Shown here in pieces: positions 55,601 through 64,000 of a stretch of 64,000 nucleotides of DNA. The stretch's first letter is position 1; each line of letters starts with the position of its first letter. This stretch comes from Phymorhynchus buccinoides. Lineage: Eukaryota > Mollusca > Gastropoda > Neogastropoda > Raphitomidae. Under the pieces are notes generated by a model. That model searched no databases. It was not told the origin of the DNA and worked only from the letters and a program-made list of their open reading frames with translations. The DNA is taken from positions 20,599,091 to 20,663,090 of the forward strand of contig CM065693.1 of the NCBI GenBank assembly GCA_017654935.2, in the 5' to 3' direction. The translations under genes were made by a program, and so were the position numbers.

Positions 55601-56665
55601 CGATCGAGGGATATAACCAAAGACTCTAAAAGGGTAAGATGGACTACTTAAGAGTTACGACGAGCCGGGCTGATAGAGTTATCGTTAGTGGGGTAGTTAT
55701 CCAAAGTATAACTGACTCATGAAAAGATAACTTTCTCAGGTTTGAAAAAAAGAGTTAATGTAACCTAAATGTGTCACGTTTAAAAGGGACATGACCAGTG
55801 TTTCTGTCCTTACTACTCATATAGGGAAAAGGGACCGTTAGTCTTTCTTTTCAGTGTCTTTGATATAACTTAGATCAAACTGGGCATCGATGTATTTTTT
55901 ATTCGCATACAGGATCAAACGAATGGACGTGATTTCATAAATAGAAATATGTCGCATTTTACACATATTCTTTGTTGGATGTCTTGAGCAATGGATTAAA
56001 GCATACTGGTCATGTTCAAACGACAGAACCATCAAAATGATGATGGTGGCCGTTTAACCAAAGAAGAAGAAGAATGTTACCTGCACCGAGCGCTCAAGCT
56101 TTTTGCAGGTGCAAATACCTCTAAGGAATCCAAGTCTAGTGGCTCAGTTTAGATAAATGAAAGCGGACAGTTTTCCTACATGCATTACGTGTTAATGGAA
56201 TGTAAATATATCTTATGATTTGTAAAGAATTTCTGGGTCTCCATGCGCTGGTATCAGTCTTAGTTTTATGTGTACTATGTACTATGGTCTCCATTTTTTT
56301 TTTTAAATCATGAAAGTCCTTTTAAAAAACCCACTTATACTTTAACGACAATGGAGCATCTATGATGATCTAATATTTTTAAACACTTTATTTAAATAAA
56401 TAGGTAAGTTATAGAAAACATCGAAGTATTTGGGTTTCACAGTTGCATTTCCACGTGACAAATATTGATAATTCATTATGCCAGTCCGCCCCCTTCCACC
56501 TCACTCCATTCACCCCCTTTTCTGTCCTACTCTTTCCCCCCCTCATCTCCCACTCCCTCTCTGTTAGGCCTAACCCTAGCTATCAATATGTATCCATCCT
56601 TCACATGTTCAGTTTAGAATGTCGTTGCGTTCATTGCATTACGTTTAATTACCATGCTAGTTTTA
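55601..56665. other. No recognised feature
   Basis: AT-rich, with no conserved frame. Confidence 0.35.
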
Positions 56666-56787
56666 GGTGTAGAGTGGCACAGTGGTAACGCGTTCGCCGG
56701 CCTCTGGTCAAGTAAACCCGAGTTCAAAAATGGGTACAGGGGATTTTTCCTCTCATTTTGCACTAGGCCTTACGGTCTGAATGTGGA

Positions 56788-56818
<31 letters not shown>

Positions 56819-57050
56819 CGTGTGACCATGCACTTAGCACACGTTAAATCCAGCAGCAATGAGAAAGTTGTCATTTGGTCAATTTAACCCCCCCCCCCCC
56901 CTTTCCTTCATATTCAGTCACAAAAAATCGCATGCAAAAAAAAAAAGAAGGGTGGCGCGCCTCTGGCTGCGACGCGCTCTCCAGGTGGGAGCAACCTGAA
57001 GTTCACAGTGATGCCTCTGTGACTATAAAGTACCTATACCTAATACCTAG
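56666..57050 (+). mobile_element. tRNA-headed SINE, full-length-like
   Basis: gtgtagagtggcacagtggt, cccgagttcaaaaatggg (damaged B box), the standard body, and ctataaagtacctataccta tail. Confidence 0.82.
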
Positions 57051-58089
57051 TAACCTAACCATCACTTTTGTGTTCAATACACTGACTCCCTGATCAGGAT
57101 CGCACAGAGCATTGTTTTCATCGATGCATGACCGTGAGGCAATCTGTATTTTTAGAGCGCTCTCTCGACCACTCCTGTTTTTACAAAAGGTGCAGCAGAT
57201 TCGATTATTTTTTTGGTACTATTCCCAGTTCCATAAGCACGAGAGTGCGTTGCAATGCGGACAGGAGAGCCTGTGCATTTGTTCTTGTCTGTCTGTGTGT
57301 GTTCTGTGTGGTACACTTTGCTGGAGCTTCTACGCGTAACGGTCTAGACTTCTTATGTGTTCTGTGAGAGACATTTTGTTGGAACATCTACAGCCTGACT
57401 AGAGACCCAATCATAATGAAATTGGCAGAATTGTCCATGATGGCAGTAATGTCAGTTTATTCAAATGACACACCCAAAATATAACTACCTGTCAGAAGAA
57501 GAAAAAAGCGTTTAAGCTGAAACAAAATCTTCAAAGTAGATATGGTTCACTAGAATTATCCAAGACATTATCAGTTCAATCTATAAGTTCAATCTCCGAA
57601 TGGTCAGAGATAAAATAATGTCCAGGATCATAGAGACTCGGCAGCCATGTGAACCACATGTGCACAATGGACATGCTTTGTTGGTCAATGACAATGCATA
57701 CCCACTCCCCACCCCGCCCCCTCATCCCCTCTCATTTTTAAAATACTAGTATTACGTCTATATGGCTTGCCATTTTCTTTACTTAGACCTTAGCGACACA
57801 GGATAATGGTGCTAGCAACAGAGGACTACACTCCGCACGGCAACCGTGCGCATAAGCACGCACTTATTATTAAAAAATAATGCATCCGAGAGATGGTTTT
57901 CATTCCTGCCCATGGAGATCCCACATTTGTTGTTTCCATGGGAACAATAATTTACATAACAATGGTCACTTAGGGACGAGGATGACAAATGCCACGGGAC
58001 TGTTCTCGTTTTTCGATTTTATTTCCATAAAATGAAACGCAAACCCCTCTGTTATGTTGTTAACACGGTGCCTCTGCCCTTGCGGCTAA
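57051..58089. other. No recognised feature
   Basis: No supported gene or repeat. Confidence 0.35.
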
Positions 58090-58305
58090 GAAGAAGAAGA
58101 AAAATGGTGTTTTACGTCCTCTCGGTCATAGACACATATATGGGACATTTGTAAATACAAAGATGGTGGGAACAATACTGGCTGCAATGCCCGGAGGCAG
58201 TGCAACACCAGTAAAGTCCCAAGTTTTTAACAATATAGATATGTGTAGCGGTAACCACGCCTCGGATAAACCTCATCGGCTATGGTACCGCCACGATCAA
58301 CCCTT
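58090..58305 (-). repeat. Dispersed repeat family R5 (reverse), well preserved
   Basis: It is the reverse complement of 10460-10670 with few differences, including gcggtaccatagccgatgag and cccaccatctttgtatttac. Confidence 0.82.
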
Positions 58306-58444
58306 GCGGCTAATTTCTTTGCTTCTCTTTTTGTTTTGTCTGTCCGTGTGGGTGTCTCTCACTTTCTCAAACTGGTGTGTGAGGGTGTGTGCGCGCGTGT
58401 GCATGCGCATATGTGAGCACATTAATTTTGTACATACACAAAAG

Positions 58445-58446
<2 letters not shown>

Positions 58447-58498
<52 letters not shown>
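58447..58498. repeat. (CT)n microsatellite
   Basis: Pure CT of about 50 bp. Confidence 0.95.
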
Positions 58499-58500
<2 letters not shown>

Positions 58501-58624
58501 ATATGAAATTAACATGCCTACGCAAGAGTTTTCTACTTTTTCCGTTGCGCAAAAAAAGACACTTTTTTCTTTTTCTGTTATTCGTTCATTGAAAATATGT
58601 CAGATGTTCTCGTTTCACTTCAGA

Positions 58625-58735
58625 ACGCCATATTTCCTGGTATTGCAGTAGCTCCAGGCTCGACCCACCATCTTCACAATTATAAATGTACCATAATTAT
58701 GTATCTGTACCAGATCGGAGGACGTGAAATACATG
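58625..58735 (+). repeat. Dispersed repeat family R5, diverged
   Basis: tttcctggtattgcagtagc, cccaccatcttcac and cggaggacgtgaaa. Confidence 0.5.
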
Positions 58736-58798
58736 TTCTTGTTTTCACTTTATGTCTGCTCCTCCCCACTCCATCTTTCTCATCCTCTCTAATTGTTT

Positions 58799-58799
58799 C

Positions 58800-58875
<76 letters not shown>

Positions 58876-58953
58876 ATTTTTTTCCACAGTCAAATAGTCA
58901 CCGTTCAGCTTTTTCTACCTTACTCTTTCAATGCCCCCCCCCCCCCCCCCCCT
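58799..58953. repeat. (CT)n microsatellite between two C runs
   Basis: C run at 58799-58810, CT at 58811-58873, second C run near 58935-58952. Confidence 0.93.
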
Positions 58954-59080
58954 CCTTATGATCGTCCATCCGATCTTTTTCTCCGAGTCCCTCTATGTCT
59001 TTCTGTCGTCTCTTTCTCTGATGCAACTCTAAGGTAGTCATTAAGTTTGGGTGTTCGACCCACTATATATTGCGTTTCTT

Positions 59081-59318
59081 TTAACCCTTTCACTGCCAAA
59101 GTCGCATTTTAGCACCACAGTGATTTAACACCTATGTCGCTAAAAGGCATCAAATTGGGGTCCAAAGACCCTATTGTCTTAGTTTTGGGAAGTAAGGATA
59201 GACCTTATTTTGTGTACGTTACAGAAGAATCCCCAATACTGCAGAGGGATTTTGTTCTCTACCCAGGTAAAGCTGATGGAATTTTGACTTGAAATAAGGC
59301 TGGCGGTGAAAGGGTTAA
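59081..59318. mobile_element. T1 MITE, intact
   Basis: TTAA at both ends, ttaaccctttcactgccaaa and ggctggcggtgaaagggtta. Closest to the copy at 48799. Confidence 0.82.
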
Positions 59319-59901
<583 letters not shown>

Positions 59902-60122
59902 TAACTAGAGATGTTGCCATGTTTATATTTTATGCGTTTAAAAAAAGATATGAACTATGTCAGCTGATACATGAACTTATGCATTAGCCTATAAAAAAAT
60001 TTTTTGGATAACATGTTAGTGCTAAGTGAAAGAATATTCACTTTTGTCCTGTTTTCATTTATTACATTATGTGTGTATATGCGCACCCACAATGTCATAG
60101 GCCGGAGGTCTGACATTAAAAC

Positions 60123-60125
<3 letters not shown>

Positions 60126-60174
<49 letters not shown>
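60126..60174. repeat. (CT)n microsatellite
   Basis: Pure CT of about 49 bp, directly 3' (on the - strand) of the possible exon at 60187. Confidence 0.95.
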
Positions 60175-60177
<3 letters not shown>

Positions 60178-60186
60178 AATACATAC

Positions 60187-60363
60187 CTGCAAAATGTAGG
60201 CCCTCCAAGACGAAGATGAACTGGACTGCTCCAACAAACCAGCAAGGACAAGTCCCACACCCATCCTGCCCCAAAGTCCACCTTGCACGACTTTTCTTCT
60301 TCTTTTTCTTCTGGACATTTTAATCCTCCTTCCCAACATTAAACTTCCTGTCCACTCCATCAT
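60187..60363 (-). other. Possible first coding exon, unidentified
   Basis: ATG opens 59 codons that end exactly at a strong donor (tttgcag|gtatgt). It reads MMEWTGSLMLGRRIKMSRRK, then WGRMGVGLVLAGLLEQ and a run of six Ser. The basic stretch comes from an (AAG)n tract, which weakens the case. No family recognised. Confidence 0.15.
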
Positions 60364-61157
60364 GACATCAGCAATCCGTCCTTCATAAACACCACAACAG
60401 GTACAAAGTGCCCCCCCCTCTCACCATCACACGTCATAGAACCGTTGGTGTCAAGGTATTGTTACCTTGGTTAACAAAAAGAAAGAGAAAAAGACACACC
60501 AGCACAAATACTACACCGACCAGTCAACAACCCTCCCAGACGGTTCATGGAACTCTAAAAGTTCAATGTCCGAACGGACATTGCCCCCTTCTTTCCCCCT
60601 AAAAAAAAAAGAAAAAAGAAAGCAAAGAAGAAAGAATCCCAGCCGCCTCTCAGTTTTGGCCTGTCACTGCTAGCTCTGGCGGCCCCACAGTGCTGTGCGG
60701 GGTGGGAGGGGAAAGAAAAGGTCGACACTTTGTCACTACTGACCCACATTGCGGGGAGCCCCGGCCTCATTCTGGGTCGCGCCCAATGTAGTGCTTGGCG
60801 CGAGCGTAGTAGTAGGCCTAGAGGAGAGAGAAGATGGAAAGGGCGGGCGCGTGCGTGCGTGGTGCGCGTGCCCCGCTTTTAGACTCGTCCGTCAGCCGGT
60901 TGGTCGGGATCACTGTTTTGTGGATGGCACTATATCTGGCATATTAGACGTTACTCGCTTGAAAACCGACATAGTTACACGAAATCTTCCGGAATTATGA
61001 TACGCTAGATATTCGAGTCCTTTTTGCCAAACATCCTGTTACGTAGTTGAGAAGGTCCTACCAGCTTTGGAAAAACACATTATTTTAAAGTTCTGATCCA
61101 AAAAAGACACGATGAAGCAGTTATCACTGAGTTAAATTTAAAAAGTGTTTGATAGTA
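60364..61157. other. Intergenic with a GC/CpG-rich patch at 60650-60900
   Basis: The patch has gcgcgagcg, gggcgggcgcgtgcgtgcgt and similar words, unlike the AT-rich neighbourhood. It could be a promoter, but no gene start can be tied to it. Confidence 0.35.
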
Positions 61158-61424
61158 CTATAAAAGCTTATATTTTAATCGGATTGGCACCGCTATAGAT
61201 TGGATGGAGTCCTCAGATGCCACACTGTGATGGGCATGCAGAACTGCAGAACTATGAATGATTTGACTTTGAACACTAGCACCAAAACTTCCTTTTACTG
61301 CATTTTGCATCTCTTGCTTGTCATTCGTATCCAAGTAGTATGAACCCCGCAGGAGGTAACTGCCATTCTGGTAAGCTAAGCTAACATTATTTGTAGTGGA
61401 CGGACCATTGCCCAGGGGACCTCC
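61158..61424 (-). other. Open frame of 88 codons without start, possible exon
   Basis: Between two stops the - strand reads LAYQNGSYLLRGSYYLDTND, then QNAVKGSFGASVQ and HHSVASEDSIQSIAVP. The composition is protein-like, free of simple repeats, and has no early Met, as expected for an internal exon. A possible acceptor AG sits just upstream. I recognise no family. Confidence 0.22.
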
Positions 61425-62586
<1,162 letters not shown>

Positions 62587-62722
62587 GATGTGGACTTAAT
62601 CATTAGCTTTTGTATTAATACCTCACTATATTATTATTGTGATTGTTAATGCATGTATTGGTTACTGTTGTGTGTTTCCCACCATGAGAGGGGCTGTAGG
62701 CCCAAACTCATTAAATTTCCGA

Positions 62723-62724
<2 letters not shown>

Positions 62725-62775
<51 letters not shown>

Positions 62776-62788
62776 CCCCCCCCCCCCC
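62725..62788. repeat. (CT)n microsatellite followed by C run
   Basis: CT of about 49 bp and then about 15 C. Confidence 0.95.
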
Positions 62789-63006
62789 TTGGTTGTGTCT
62801 CTGCCTGAATCATCCATCCCGTCCATTGCACACCCTCCTCCCCCCCCTCTTGTGATCCCTCACCCTCCTTATATTCCTTGTTACCATTTGAATTGGGGGT
62901 TTTAATGAAACGTGTGAGGGTGGATGGGGGTGGGGGTGGGATCGTGGGGAGAGGATCAGCTGAGTTGAAGTAATCAGCTGGGCACACGTCCCTTCCACAC
63001 GCACAC

Positions 63007-63620
<614 letters not shown>

Positions 63621-63769
63621 TATTATTATTAGTTTAGAAATTAAATATTCGTGAAATCTTTAAAGTAGGTGCCTCACTTAAAAACGGATCGATCAATAGA
63701 CCAGCAATTTTTGTTGGCACTCTGACCTGACCTGGAACTTGCCATGGGATTGGGCCTGAGTACATTGCA

Positions 63770-64000
63770 ATCTTCTGTCATATGAGCGCAGATGCGTCAT
63801 GCTGCCGTTACGCGCCTAAGAAATATTTAGGCCCAGCATGTCCGTGTTCGTCTGGAGAAAATCTTCGTGGGGGGTTTCTAGAACAAAGACAGGAGAATGG
63901 ACCAATAAGACAAAGATAGTAGATGACAGTAAGCAAAGGAAACAGGCAGAGTCAAAGAGAGTGACGCATTTAGAGAAGTTACAAGCACAGAACTTCCAGA
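63770..64000 (+). repeat. Dispersed repeat family D, type-B head, cut by window end
   Basis: tgtcatatgagcgcagatgc, gtcatgctgccgttacgcgc, then the shared body to acagaacttccaga. Confidence 0.75.

Overview
This is a window of animal nuclear DNA, most likely from a lophotrochozoan and probably a gastropod mollusc. That guess rests on short conserved exons separated by kilobase introns with GT..AG borders, very abundant (CT)n/(AG)n microsatellites, many short dispersed repeats (tRNA-headed SINEs, TTAA and TA miniature transposons, foldback elements), and LINE 3' ends. There is no bacterial gene organisation, and most of the open frames are simple-sequence translations. The species assignment is inference; the gene calls are firm.

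Two conserved genes are read with confidence, and they converge tail to tail. On the + strand at 233-6155 lie the last four coding exons of a CDC34/UBE2R-type ubiquitin-conjugating enzyme. The 5' exons lie upstream of the window. Its 3' UTR probably runs several kb further and holds a miniature transposon inserted into another copy of itself. On the - strand at 34426-25252 is a complete five-exon MBD2/3 gene (methyl-CpG-binding subunit of NuRD), 242 residues, with the MBD tyrosine that mammalian MBD3 has lost.

The strongest oddity is just past the MBD2/3 stop codon. A minisatellite of about 26 units (23129-25251) begins there, and every unit contains a copy of the end of the MBD2/3 reading frame, including a stop codon. 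The last about 30 bp of the final coding exon has therefore been amplified as part of each unit. A large foldback with poly-C and poly-G segments lies directly beyond the array, and the first canonical AATAAA on the gene's strand is beyond both.

Layout: 1-6155 UBE2R exons and introns; 6156-12.5 kb probable 3' UTR followed by intergenic DNA; 12.5-22.6 kb intergenic repeats; 22.7-34.4 kb foldback, minisatellite and MBD2/3; 35.2-36.7 kb a decayed LINE on the - strand, broken by a second LINE 3' end and by a microsatellite flanked by direct repeats; 37-64 kb gene-poor, dominated by long microsatellites, tandem repeats (41.3-42.7 kb), palindromes (49.5 and 50.4 kb) and dispersed repeats. A few possible exons in that last part (43.5, 46.9, 47.8, 60.3 and 61.3 kb) are open and somewhat protein-like, but I could not identify them.

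The two genes have no direct joint pathway. One acts in SCF-directed ubiquitin chain building and the other in chromatin repression. I see no toxin genes, viral genes, CRISPR arrays, rRNA genes or convincing tRNA genes. The tRNA-like promoters present belong to SINEs.
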